The notes under the pieces are model-generated. The model made no database searches, was not told the DNA's origin, and saw only the letters and a program-made list of their open reading frames with translations. The position numbers and the translations under genes are program-made. Shown here in pieces: positions 1-7,667 of a DNA stretch of 64,000 nucleotides. Each line of letters begins with the position of its first letter. Position 1 is the first letter of the stretch. The DNA is from Bosea vestrisii (lineage in GTDB: Bacteria > Pseudomonadota > Alphaproteobacteria > Rhizobiales > Beijerinckiaceae). Where the stretch lies: contig NZ_CP126307.1 of assembly GCF_030144325.1 (NCBI RefSeq), forward strand, positions 4,554,001 through 4,618,000. The letters run 5' to 3'.

Positions 1-575
1 GCGAGGTCGACATCCTCGGCAAGCGCCAGCCGAAGCTCCGCGACAAGGCCTTCTACCGCGCCGCCCAGATGGTCTTCCAGGACCCCTACGGCTCGCTGCA
101 TCCAAAGAAGACCGTCGACGACACGCTGGCCGAGCCGCTCGCCATCCATGGCGTCCGCGATGCCGAGGCGAAGATCAGCCGCGCCATGCAGGATGTCGGC
201 CTGCCGACCTCCTTCCGCTTCCGCTATCCACACCAGCTCTCCGGCGGCCAGCGCCAGCGCGTCGCCATCGCCCGCGCTTTGGTGCTGGAACCGACCATCC
301 TGTTGCTCGACGAGCCGACCTCGGCGCTCGACGTCTCGATTCAGGCCGAGGTGCTGAACCTGCTGCAGGCGCTGCGGCACGAGCGCAAGCTGACCTATAT
401 CCTGGTCAGCCACGACCTCGCCGTGGTCGGCCATATGTGCGAGCGGCTGCTGGTCATGCAGTTCGGCCGCGGCGTCGAGGAAATGACCGCCGCAACGCTC
501 GCCGCGCGCGCCCCGCAGACCGCCTATGCCCAGCAATTGTTGACGGCGAGCGAGGGGTTTCGACGGGCGGGATAG
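1..575 (+). CDS. Peptide/nickel-type ABC transporter ATP-binding protein, C-terminal part (5' end outside window)
   Basis: The reading frame is open from base 3 and ends with TAG at 573-575, leaving about 190 residues. It contains the segment after Walker A: the Q-loop (MVFQDPYGSLHP), the ABC signature LSGGQRQRVAIARAL, Walker B ILLLDEPTSALDV and the H-loop VSHDLAVV. The Q-loop and signature wording match the DppF/OppF class of peptide importer ATPases, which energise uptake at the inner membrane. The usual C-terminal Cys-rich oligopeptide-transporter extension seen in DppD/DppF is absent; the protein stops soon after the NBD. Its transporter partners must lie upstream of the window. It is separate from the complete system at 11.9-17.5 kb. 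Confidence 0.9.
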   Translation, partial: EVDILGKRQPKLRDKAFYRAAQMVFQDPYGSLHPKKTVDDTLAEPLAIHGVRDAEAKISRAMQDVGLPTSFRFRYPHQLSGGQRQRVAIARALVLEPTILLLDEPTSALDVSIQAEVLNLLQALRHERKLTYILVSHDLAVVGHMCERLLVMQFGRGVEEMTAATLAARAPQTAYAQQLLTASEGFRRAG

Positions 576-582
576 TGTGCGC

Positions 583-730
583 TTCCCTTCTCCCCATGCG
601 GGAGAAAGTGGCCCGAAGGGCCGGATGAGGGGTCGCGCTGCCCTGGCGCATTTGCCTATGGCGGAACGCTGCCATGATCGGCGTCGCGCGACCCCTCACC
701 CTAACCCTCTCCCGCAAGGGGAGAGGGGAT
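583..730. repeat. Extragenic inverted-repeat element (CCCTTCTCCC...GAGGGGTCGCG family)
   Basis: Between the ABC gene and zwf lies a mosaic palindrome. The left arm (about 583-640) runs from CTTCTCCCCATGCGGGAGAA through a GGCCCGAAGGGCC hairpin to GATGAGGGGTCGCG. The right arm (about 683-730) is the inverse, CGCGACCCCTCACCC then CTCTCCCGCAAGGGGAGAGG. The same family occurs at 23848-24010. Such elements are common between genes in Hyphomicrobiales; they fold strongly and may end or protect transcripts. Confidence 0.8.
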
Positions 731-833
731 AGGTCACGGCAACTCTGCACCCAAAGCGTTTGGCAAGCGCCATGCTTGGTCGCATTGTCGTCGCAGGATT
801 CGGTTCGACTGGGCCGATCAGGAGTATGCCACC

Positions 834-2342
834 ATGGACGCTATCGCTGAACGCCTGCTGAAGCCGGAGGCTGCGCCGGAGCGCACGCCGGTCCCGCCTT
901 TCGATCTGGTGATCTTCGGCGCCGGCGGCGACCTTGCGCTGCGCAAGCTCTTCCCGGCGCTGGCCCAGCGCAATGAGGAGGGCGTGCTGCCCGAGGAAAG
1001 CCGCATCCTCGGCATCGTCCGCAAGCAGGAGGATGTCGAGGGCATCCCCAACGAGATTGCCGCCAAGCTCGCCGCCGCCGGCCTGTCGCAGGATCGCATC
1101 GCCGCCTTCCGCCGCCGCCTGACCATGGTGCTGCTCGATGCGGTCAAGCCCGAGACCTATGGCGCGCTGAAGCAGGCGCTCGGCGACTCCCAGCGCGTGC
1201 GCTCCTTCTATCTCTCGACGCCGCCCGACTTGTTCATCCCGATCTGCGAGAACCTGGCGAACTCCGGCATCCTGACGCCGACCTCGCGCGTCATCCTCGA
1301 GAAGCCGCTCGGCCGCGACCTGGCCTCGGCCCGCGAGATCAACGACGCCGTCGCCCGCATCCTGCCGGAAAGCCGCACCTACCGGATCGACCATTATCTC
1401 GGCAAGGAGACGGTGCAGAACCTGCTGGTGCTGCGCTTCGCCAACACGCTGTTCGAGCGCTCCTGGTCGAGCCGCGACATCGACAATGTCCAGATCACGG
1501 TGGCCGAGACTGTCGGGCTCGAATCCCGCGCCGGCTATTACGACAAGGCCGGCCATCTGCGCGACATGGTGCAGAACCATGTGCTGCAGCTGCTCTGCCT
1601 GTTCGCGATCGAGCCGCCGAACCAGCTTGAGGCCGACGCCGTCCGCGACGAGAAGGTCAGGGTGCTGAAGGCGCTGCGGCCGATCGTCGGCCCGGACGTG
1701 CAGCGCATGACCGTGCGCGGCCAGTATGGCCCGGGCGTCATCGACGGCCAGCGCGTCAAAGGCTATTCCGAGGAGCTCGGCCATCTCAGCGGCACCGAGA
1801 CCTTCGTCGCGATCCGCTGCGAGCTCGACACCTGGCGCTGGGCCGGAGTGCCGATCTATCTGCGCACCGGCAAGCGCATGGCGCAGCGCTATTCCGAGAT
1901 CGCCGTCACCTTCAAGCCGGTGCCGCACTCGATCTTCGGGCGCGCGCCGGGCTGCGAGGAGCTCTACGCCAATCGCCTCGTCATCCGGCTCCAGCCCAAT
2001 GACGGCGTGCAATTGCAGCTGATGATGAAGGTGCCGGGCTCCGGCAAGCTCAAGGTCGTGCCGCGCCAGCTCGACCTGCGCTACGAGACCGCCTTCGACG
2101 TGCGCACGCCCGATGCCTATGAGCGGTTGCTGACCGACGTGATCCGCGGCGACCAGACCCTGTTCATGCGCCGCGACGAGGTCGAGCAGGCCTGGAGCTG
2201 GATCGACCCGATCCTTGCCGGCTGGCAGGAGTACTACCCGCAGCCGCATCGCTATGCCGCCGGCTCCTGGGGGCCGTCGCAGGCGATCGGGCTGATCGAG
2301 CGCGAGAGTCGCTCCTGGGCCGATCCGGAGTTCACGGAATGA
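834..2342 (+). CDS. zwf: Glucose-6-phosphate 1-dehydrogenase
   Basis: This 502-residue enzyme oxidises glucose 6-phosphate to 6-phosphogluconolactone with NAD(P)+, feeding the Entner-Doudoroff and pentose phosphate routes. The N-terminal Rossmann motif GAGGDLALRKL is at residues 29-39, EKPLG at 156-160, and the substrate-binding signature RIDHYLGK at 184-191 carries the catalytic His. Length is typical of the family. The ATG at 834 is preceded by GGAG about 10 bases upstream. The stop overlaps the start of pgl by four bases, so the two are translationally coupled and make consecutive pathway steps. Confidence 0.97.
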   Translation: MDAIAERLLKPEAAPERTPVPPFDLVIFGAGGDLALRKLFPALAQRNEEGVLPEESRILGIVRKQEDVEGIPNEIAAKLAAAGLSQDRIAAFRRRLTMVLLDAVKPETYGALKQALGDSQRVRSFYLSTPPDLFIPICENLANSGILTPTSRVILEKPLGRDLASAREINDAVARILPESRTYRIDHYLGKETVQNLLVLRFANTLFERSWSSRDIDNVQITVAETVGLESRAGYYDKAGHLRDMVQNHVLQLLCLFAIEPPNQLEADAVRDEKVRVLKALRPIVGPDVQRMTVRGQYGPGVIDGQRVKGYSEELGHLSGTETFVAIRCELDTWRWAGVPIYLRTGKRMAQRYSEIAVTFKPVPHSIFGRAPGCEELYANRLVIRLQPNDGVQLQLMMKVPGSGKLKVVPRQLDLRYETAFDVRTPDAYERLLTDVIRGDQTLFMRRDEVEQAWSWIDPILAGWQEYYPQPHRYAAGSWGPSQAIGLIERESRSWADPEFTE

Positions 2343-3028
2343 GCGCGGCCGGCTCGCTGGTCCGCCATCGCTTCGAGACGCTGGCCGACGCCTCCGAGGC
2401 CCTCGCCGAGGCTGTCGCGGTCAGGCTGCGGGCGCTCGTCGCGCAGCAGGGCAGGGCGCTTATCGCCGTGCCGGGTGGCACCACGCCGGCGCGTTTCCTC
2501 GCGGCGCTCGGCGCGCATGACCTGCCCTGGGAGAGCATCACGCTGATGCCGACCGATGAGCGCTTCGTCGCGCCCGGCGACCAGGCCTCGAACGAGCGCA
2601 TGATCCGGGCAGCCTTTAGCCCCTTGCGCGACGGGCGGAGCCCGTTCGTCTCCTTCCACAATGCCGGCGACGATCTCGCCATGGCCGCGGCCAGCCTCGA
2701 TCGCGTGTTGAAGGGCCTGCCTGCGCTCGACATCGTCGTCAGCGGCATGGGCGCGGACGGGCATGTCGCCTCGCTCTTCCCCGGCGAGACGGCGGCGCTC
2801 GCTGCGCCGGCTTCCGTGCATGCCGTCGCCGCGAGCCCACCTGACCTGCCGCCGCGGCTCTCGCTCTCGCCTGCTCGGTTGCAGGGCGCGGGCCATGTCG
2901 CCTTGCTGATCTCCGGGCAGGAGAAGGAGCGCGTGCTGGCTTCGGCGGTCGAGATGCCGGCGGCGTTTCCGGTCGGCCTGCTACTCGCCCGCCCGCAAGG
3001 GCTCGACGTCTACTGGGCCAAGGCGTAA
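2339..3028 (+). CDS. pgl: 6-phosphogluconolactonase
   Basis: A 229-residue DevB-type lactonase that hydrolyses 6-phosphogluconolactone to 6-phosphogluconate. The sugar-phosphate isomerase-like fold is shown by AVPGGTTPARFL near residue 41, PTDERFV near 77 and the SGMGADGHVASLFPG block near 136, which carries the active-site residues. It starts with an ATG inside the ATGA overlap with zwf. The next enzyme in the route, 6-phosphogluconate dehydratase (Edd), is not in this window, whereas the aldolase follows after one repeat element. Confidence 0.95.
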   Translation: MSAAGSLVRHRFETLADASEALAEAVAVRLRALVAQQGRALIAVPGGTTPARFLAALGAHDLPWESITLMPTDERFVAPGDQASNERMIRAAFSPLRDGRSPFVSFHNAGDDLAMAAASLDRVLKGLPALDIVVSGMGADGHVASLFPGETAALAAPASVHAVAASPPDLPPRLSLSPARLQGAGHVALLISGQEKERVLASAVEMPAAFPVGLLLARPQGLDVYWAKA

Positions 3029-3033
3029 GCGAC

Positions 3034-3152
3034 ATCCTCAGCCCTCATCCTGAGGAGCCGCGTAGCGGCGTCTCGAAGGATGGTCCAGTTGTCTCCGGAA
3101 CCTCCTGGAGCATCCTTCGAGACGCGAGCTCCTCAGGATGAGGGCTGAGGAC
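3034..3152. repeat. Long inverted repeat between pgl and eda (CCTCATCCTGAGGAGC family)
   Basis: The arm CCTCAGCCCTCATCCTGAGG (from about 3036) continues into AGC and is matched perfectly by its reverse complement ending near 3150. Inner segments (TCTCGAAGGATG / CATCCTTCGAGA) also pair around a short centre. This element is widespread between genes in Bradyrhizobium-Bosea type genomes. It would form a long hairpin in the mRNA and could uncouple eda from zwf-pgl. Confidence 0.85.
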
Positions 3153-3165
3153 GAAATCAGGAGAG

Positions 3166-3816
3166 ATGTCCATGTCCGTGCCCGCTGAGATTGCCCGCCT
3201 CAAGGCCTGCGGCGTCGTCCCCGTCGTCGTCATCGACGAGGCCGAAATCGCCGTGCCGCTGGCGGAAGCCCTGCTCGCCGGCGGCATCGACGTGATCGAG
3301 ATCACGCTGCGCCGTCCGGCCGCGATGGCGGCGCTCGAAATCGTGGCGAAGAAGGTACCCGGTATCCTGCCTGTCGCCGGCACCGTGGTGACGCCGGCCC
3401 AGGCGGCCGAGGTCCATAATGCCGGCGCGCTTGCCGTGGTCAGCCCGGGCTTCACTGAGAGCGTCGACGAGGCCATGCGCAAGACCGGTCTGCCCTGGCT
3501 GCCAGGCGTCGCCACCGCCTCAGACTGCATGCGCGCCGTCTCGGCCGGCCGTCTCACCTGCAAGTTCTTCCCGGCAGAGCAGGCGGGCGGCGTCGCCGGC
3601 TTGAAGGCGCTCTCCGGCCCGTTCCCGCAGATGCAGTTCTGCCCGACCGGCGGCGTCTCGCTCGCCAATCTCGGCAATTACCTCGGTCTGCCGCAGGTGA
3701 TCTGTGTCGGCGGCTCCTGGCTCGTCCCGGCCGATGCGGTGAAGAATCGCGACTGGGCGCAGGTGACGAAGCTCTCACGAGAAGCGCGCGAGAAGGTCGC
3801 CGAGCTGCGCGGCTAG
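3166..3816 (+). CDS. eda: 2-dehydro-3-deoxy-6-phosphogluconate aldolase (KDPG aldolase)
   Basis: A 216-residue class I aldolase that splits KDPG into pyruvate and glyceraldehyde 3-phosphate, the last Entner-Doudoroff step. Glu45 in VIEITLRR and the Schiff-base Lys133 in LTCKFFPAE are both present, as are the phosphate-binding PTGGV and CVGGSW loops. The ATG at 3166 follows AGGAGAG; a second in-frame ATG two codons later is an alternative. The stop shares a CTAG with the stop of the convergent DUF2239 gene. Edd is missing from the neighbourhood. Confidence 0.95.
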   Translation: MSMSVPAEIARLKACGVVPVVVIDEAEIAVPLAEALLAGGIDVIEITLRRPAAMAALEIVAKKVPGILPVAGTVVTPAQAAEVHNAGALAVVSPGFTESVDEAMRKTGLPWLPGVATASDCMRAVSAGRLTCKFFPAEQAGGVAGLKALSGPFPQMQFCPTGGVSLANLGNYLGLPQVICVGGSWLVPADAVKNRDWAQVTKLSREAREKVAELRG

Positions 3817-4379
3817 TCCTCGCTGCGCGCCGCGCTCCACGCCAGCTCCTGCGCATAGGTGCGGATGTCGGCCGGCCAGCCCGCCGCCTGCCGGAAGAAG
3901 CCGATCTCGTCATTGGCGAAGAGCGCGCGGGTCGCTTCCTCGAAGCCCGCTACGTTGCCGGCGAGCGCGCTCATGAAGCGATAGGCTGTCTCGCGGGCGA
4001 TGCGTCCTTGCGTTTCGCCGCGGTCGCCGCGCCGCGCCTCGTCTATCAGGCGCCGCAGGGCCTGCGAGGCACCGCCGGGCTGCGCCGACAGCCACTCCCA
4101 ATGCCGCGGCAGCAACGTCACCTCGCGCGCGACGACGCCGAGCTTCGGCCGACCGCGCCCGCGGGCTTCGCCGCCGAGGCGCGCCACGATCTCGGCTGGC
4201 GTGCCGCGCAGGTCGAGGTCGACCACCCGCCCGGTCGCGTCGTCGAAGGTCAGGACAGCCGCTTCTGGACGCTCGGCCAGGCGCTGCTGCACGGCGACCG
4301 CCACGTCGGCCAGTCGGCCACGGGCGAGGATGGTGTTGCCGTCGAAGGCGGTCGAGAGGTGGTCGGCGTCGGGCATCAT
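3813..4379 (-). CDS. DUF2239 family protein
   Basis: A 188-residue cytoplasmic protein of the DUF2239 family; no biochemical function is established. Visible features are an N-terminal segment with TFDDATGRVVDLDLRG, a basic Arg/Gly stretch (RGRGRPKLGVVAREVTLLPR) and the family hallmark LLPRHWEWLSAQPGGASQALRRLIDEARR. I chose the ATG at 4379 because AGGAAA precedes it; the frame stays open to 4460 but the extra residues are encoded by the promoter region. It is divergent from the GIY-YIG gene and the two share overlapping promoters. The RGRPKLGV/LDEAR-like basic part could contact nucleic acid, which is inference only. Confidence 0.8.
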   Translation of the reverse strand: MMPDADHLSTAFDGNTILARGRLADVAVAVQQRLAERPEAAVLTFDDATGRVVDLDLRGTPAEIVARLGGEARGRGRPKLGVVAREVTLLPRHWEWLSAQPGGASQALRRLIDEARRGDRGETQGRIARETAYRFMSALAGNVAGFEEATRALFANDEIGFFRQAAGWPADIRTYAQELAWSAARSED

Positions 4380-4399
4380 CGTTTCCTGAGTGAGGTAGT

Positions 4400-4449
4400 A
4401 AAATACCCGGATAAAAATACTTGAGTCAATATTGTCCGGGTGATATTTG
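4400..4449. promoter_or_regulatory. Back-to-back sigma70-type promoters with mirrored TCCGGGT sites
   Basis: Minus strand: -35 TTGACT (4429-4424), 18-base spacer, -10 TATTTT (4405-4400), leading to DUF2239. Plus strand: -35 TTGAGT (4421-4426), 17-base spacer, -10 TATTTG (4444-4449), leading to the GIY-YIG gene. The two -35 boxes overlap inside the palindrome TTGAGTCAA. A TCCGGGT heptamer lies at the -10-proximal end of each spacer in the same orientation relative to its promoter (4435-4441 and 4411-4405), so one repressor could silence both. The local AT-richness contrasts with the surroundings. Confidence 0.6.
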
Positions 4450-4474
4450 CCGCGCCTCACACAAGGAGGACGCG

Positions 4475-4810
4475 ATGCGTCATGAGGACAGGAGGGCCGT
4501 CGTCGCGGCCTATAAGGAACGCAAGGTCGTGGCCGGCATCTATCTGGTGCGCTGCCTCGCCACCGGCGAGCTCTGGGCCGGGCAGGCGCCGGATCTCTCG
4601 ACCATCCAGAACCGCGTCTGGTTCATGCTGCGCCATGGCAGCCACCGCGGGCGAAAGCTGCAGGCAGCCTGGAACGCGCATGGCGAGGATGCTTTCGCCT
4701 TCGAGGAGCTGGAGCGGCTCGACGAGAAGGCGCTTGAGGCCGGCCGCGAGCGCGTCATGAAGGTGCGGCTGGCGCATTGGTGCGCGGAGCTTGGGGCGGA
4801 GGCGGTGTGA
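4475..4810 (+). CDS. GIY-YIG nuclease family protein
   Basis: A 111-residue single-domain protein. The GIY motif (AGIYLVRC) is near residue 21; the YIG element is replaced by LWAGQAPDL, followed by an Arg in IQNRVWFML and the helix AWNAHGEDAFAFEELERL that normally carries the metal-binding Glu. This short form is a recognised Hyphomicrobiales subfamily of the UvrC/SLX1 nuclease fold; substrate and role are unknown. The start at 4475 is set by a strong AAGGAGG seven bases upstream. It diverges from DUF2239 and is probably co-regulated with it. Whether it is still a nuclease is uncertain because of the altered second motif. Confidence 0.8.
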   Translation: MRHEDRRAVVAAYKERKVVAGIYLVRCLATGELWAGQAPDLSTIQNRVWFMLRHGSHRGRKLQAAWNAHGEDAFAFEELERLDEKALEAGRERVMKVRLAHWCAELGAEAV

Positions 4811-4820
4811 GGCAAACTGC

Positions 4821-4966
4821 GGGGAACCCTCTCCTGTTAAGAGGGCAGGGTGAGGTGTAGGCCCCTTGACCAGTTCCGCGAGCGCTCACCGCGCGGCCAG
4901 GTTCCGGCCAACGTTTCCGCTCCGAACACCTCACCCCTACCCCTCTCCTTCCAGGAGAGGGGATCC
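4821..4966. repeat. Extragenic inverted repeat (CCCTCTCC/GAGGGG family)
   Basis: Left arm ACCCTCTCCTGTTAAGAGGG then AGGGTGAGGTGT (about 4826-4858); right arm ACACCTCACCCCTACCCC then TCTCCTTCCAGGAGAGGGG (about 4926-4962). It fills the space between the convergent GIY-YIG and FAD oxidase genes and may act as a bidirectional terminator. Confidence 0.75.
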
Positions 4967-4978
4967 CGCGTTTTCTCG

Positions 4979-6100
4979 TCAGGGCCGGGTTTCGGCCAAC
5001 CGCTCCACCACCAAATCCGCGATCGCCAACGAGCTCGTCAGCCCCGGGCTCTCGATGCCGAGCAGGTTGACCAGGCCCGGCACGCCATGCACCGCCGGCC
5101 CGTCGATACGGAAATCCGGCATTGGTTCGCTCGGCCCATGCAGCTTCGGCCGGATGCCGGCATAGTCGGCGACGAGCGCGTCGTCCGGCAGGCCGGGCCA
5201 GTAGGTCCGGATCGCCGCATAGAATTTTTCGGCGCGGGCGGGATCGACGATCAGGTCCTGGTCGTGCTCGACCCATTCGACATCGGGGCCGAACTTGACC
5301 CGGCCGGCCATGTCGATGGTGGCGTGGATGCCGAGGCCCGCGGCTTCCGGTACCGGATAGACCAGATGGCTGAAGGGCTGCTTGCCGAGCAGCGAGAAGT
5401 AGTTGCCCTTGGCGAAGGACTGCTTCGGGACGTGCTCGGCCGGGAAACCGTCGAGCTTGCCAAGCAGGCGCGGCGCGCCATGGCCGGCGGAGTTGATCAC
5501 GGTATTCGCGGTGCAGGTCGCAGGGTCCGCGCCGCCGAAATCGACGCTGAATCCATCGGCCTCGCGCCGCCAGGCCAGGATCGGCGTATTGAGGGCGAGC
5601 GAGCCGCCGGCCGCCTCGCATTCGCCGAGCAGCGACAGCATCAGCGCATGGCTGTCGACCACGCCGGTCTCGGGCGAGAGCAGGGCGATCTCGCAGGTCA
5701 CCTCCAGCTCCAGCGCCTTCGCCTGCGCGCCGTCAAGCCAGCGCAGCGAGGTTACGCCCGAGGCCTCGGCACGTGCCGCGATCGTCTCCAGCGCCGGGCG
5801 CTGGCCGGCATGCGTGCCGACGATCAGCTTGCCGCAGGCCTTGTGGGGCAGACCACGCTCGTGGAGGTAGGCGTAGAGCAGCTTGCGGCCCTCGACGCAG
5901 ACCCGCGCTTTCAGCGAGCCCGGCGGATAGTAGATGCCGGCATGGATGACCTCGCTGTTGCGGGCCGAGGTCTGGGTGCCGATGCCGTCAGCGGCCTCGG
6001 CGATCACGACCTCGCGGCCGGCGAGCGCAAGCGCGCGCGCCGTCGCGAGGCCGACGACGCCGGCCCCGATGACGAGGCAGTCGATATCGGCCGCGCTCAC
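4979..6100 (-). CDS. FAD-dependent oxidoreductase, L-2-hydroxyglutarate oxidase (LhgO)-like
   Basis: A 373-residue DAO-family flavoprotein. The dinucleotide fold VIGAGVVGLATARALALAGREVVIAE sits at the N terminus; ARNSEVIHAGIYYPPGSLKARVC and the C-terminal GIESPGLTSSLAIADLV are the FAD-contacting blocks typical of L2HGDH/LhgO relatives. It probably oxidises a 2-hydroxy acid at the membrane face, passing electrons to quinone or O2; the exact substrate is inferred. I chose the GTG at 6100: upstream in-frame residues are encoded by a palindromic repeat, and the GGGGGAGGG of that repeat provides the ribosome binding site. The M20 hydrolase lies upstream on the same strand. Confidence 0.85.
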   Translation of the reverse strand: MSAADIDCLVIGAGVVGLATARALALAGREVVIAEAADGIGTQTSARNSEVIHAGIYYPPGSLKARVCVEGRKLLYAYLHERGLPHKACGKLIVGTHAGQRPALETIAARAEASGVTSLRWLDGAQAKALELEVTCEIALLSPETGVVDSHALMLSLLGECEAAGGSLALNTPILAWRREADGFSVDFGGADPATCTANTVINSAGHGAPRLLGKLDGFPAEHVPKQSFAKGNYFSLLGKQPFSHLVYPVPEAAGLGIHATIDMAGRVKFGPDVEWVEHDQDLIVDPARAEKFYAAIRTYWPGLPDDALVADYAGIRPKLHGPSEPMPDFRIDGPAVHGVPGLVNLLGIESPGLTSSLAIADLVVERLAETRP

Positions 6101-6227
6101 ACCCTCCCCCTTGCGGGGGAGGGATGGGGAGGGGGGTGACTGGGTGAGCGTTTGCGAGGGAGCTTTCGATTTCAGCCTCACGGCTGACTACCCGCCTCTC
6201 CAACTCTCCCCCACAAGGGGGAGAGCG
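6101..6227. repeat. Extragenic inverted repeat supplying the ribosome binding site of the downstream gene
   Basis: CCCTCCCCCTTGCGGGGGAGGG (6102-6123) is itself a hairpin, followed by GGGGAGGGGGG; the partner CTCTCCCCCACAAGGGGGAGAG lies at about 6204-6225. On the minus strand the first hairpin abuts the GTG start of the LhgO-like gene, so the repeat carries its purine-rich Shine-Dalgarno. Confidence 0.7.
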
Positions 6228-6264
6228 CGCGTCGCGCTTCTGGCACGAGCCATTGCAGGATGAC

Positions 6265-7440
6265 TCACGCGGCGCGCTGCGGCATCGCCATCTCGACCAG
6301 GCTCGCCCAGTAGGTCATGCCGACCGGGATCGCCTTGTCGTTGAACTCATAGGCGGGGTGGTGCAGCCCGGCGGACTCGCCATTGCCCATGAAGATGTAG
6401 GCGCCAGGGCGCTCTTCCAGCATGAAGGAGAAATCCTCCGAGCCCATGGTCGGCGGCACCGTTGTGTCGATCGCTTCCTTGCCGAAGGTGCTCTTCGTCG
6501 CGCTGGTGACGAAGTCGGTCTGGCCGGCATGGTTGAAGGTGACCGGATAGCCGCGATCGTATTCGAGCGTATAGGTCAGGCCGAAAGCCTGGGTCGTGCC
6601 GGCGACGATCTCGCGCAGACGCTTCTCGGCGAGGTCGCGCATCTCGGTCGAGAGCGTACGCACCGTGCCCTTGATCTCGACATGCTGCGGGATGACGTTG
6701 AAGGCCGTGCCTGCCTGCAGCGCCGTCACCGAGACGACGACGGAATCGAGCGGGTCGGCATTGCGCGAGGCGATGGTCTGCAGCGAGGTGACGAGCTGGC
6801 AGGCGGCAACCAGCGGGTCGATCGTCTCGTTGGGCTTGGCGGCGTGGCCGCCGCGGCCCTCGAGCTTGAGCAGGAACTTGTCGGCTGCCGCCATCATCGG
6901 CCCCTTGCGGATGGCGAACTGGCCGATCGGCAGGCCCGGCATGTTGTGCAGGCCATAGACCTCCTGCACGCCGAAGCGCTCCATCAGCCCATCCTTGCAC
7001 ATCTCCTTGCCGCCGCCGCCGCCTTCTTCAGCCGGCTGGAAGATGACGATCGCGGTGCCGTCGAAGTCGCGGGTGTCGGCCAGGTACTTGGCGGCGCCGA
7101 GCAGCATGGCGGTGTGGCCGTCATGGCCGCAGGCGTGCATCTTGCCCGCCACGGTCGAGCGGTGCTCGAGATTGGTCTCCTCGTGGATCGGTAGCGCATC
7201 CATGTCGGCGCGCAGGCCGATGACCTTGCCGGAATTCTGGCCCTTGCCCTTGATCACGCCGACGACGCCGGTACGCCCGATGCCGGTGACGACCTCGTCG
7301 ATGCCCCATTCCCTGAGCTTGTCGGCGACGATGCCGGCGGTGCGCTGCACGTCGAAGAGCAGCTCGGGATGGCGGTGGAAGTCGCGGCGGATCGCGCTGA
7401 TCTCGGGTTCGATCGCGGCGATGAGATCGGATTTGGGCAT
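6265..7440 (-). CDS. M20 family amidohydrolase (hippurate hydrolase / N-acyl amino acid hydrolase type)
   Basis: A 391-residue metallohydrolase of the M20D subfamily, which removes acyl groups from N-acyl amino acids such as hippurate. Metal-binding motifs are clear: HRHPELLFD near the start, RADMDALPI, the MHACGHDGHTAMLLGAA block with the Cys/His ligands, and PAEEGGGG with the catalytic Glu; the late GSEDFSFM motif is also present. The ATG at 7440 is preceded by GAGGAC; the frame extends upstream but without a better signal. No signal peptide, so cytoplasmic. Substrate cannot be fixed from sequence. Confidence 0.9.
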   Translation of the reverse strand: MPKSDLIAAIEPEISAIRRDFHRHPELLFDVQRTAGIVADKLREWGIDEVVTGIGRTGVVGVIKGKGQNSGKVIGLRADMDALPIHEETNLEHRSTVAGKMHACGHDGHTAMLLGAAKYLADTRDFDGTAIVIFQPAEEGGGGGKEMCKDGLMERFGVQEVYGLHNMPGLPIGQFAIRKGPMMAAADKFLLKLEGRGGHAAKPNETIDPLVAACQLVTSLQTIASRNADPLDSVVVSVTALQAGTAFNVIPQHVEIKGTVRTLSTEMRDLAEKRLREIVAGTTQAFGLTYTLEYDRGYPVTFNHAGQTDFVTSATKSTFGKEAIDTTVPPTMGSEDFSFMLEERPGAYIFMGNGESAGLHHPAYEFNDKAIPVGMTYWASLVEMAMPQRAA

Positions 7441-7667
7441 TGTGTCCTCGACAGGTCGCGGCTTTGCAAAAAAAGGTTGGCAGAAAACGGGTTGCCAGCC
7501 GCGCAAGCTAGCGCGGAGCCGGGCGTCCTGTCCAAGCCGATTGCGGCATGAGGGGGCGGAGACTGGCGAATGCGTCGCGCCCTCCTGTCCACATCGCTGC
7601 GAAAGGGTTAAGAGCTGCCGGCCCGGAGAGTGTCGCTCCGGACGATCCCGACCTGACGAGTGCTGCG

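Noticed and set aside
696..2249. 517-residue minus-strand open frame opposite zwf
   Set aside because: Composition (His/Gln/Asp/Leu-rich) is typical of antisense frames; no domain, and zwf is certain.
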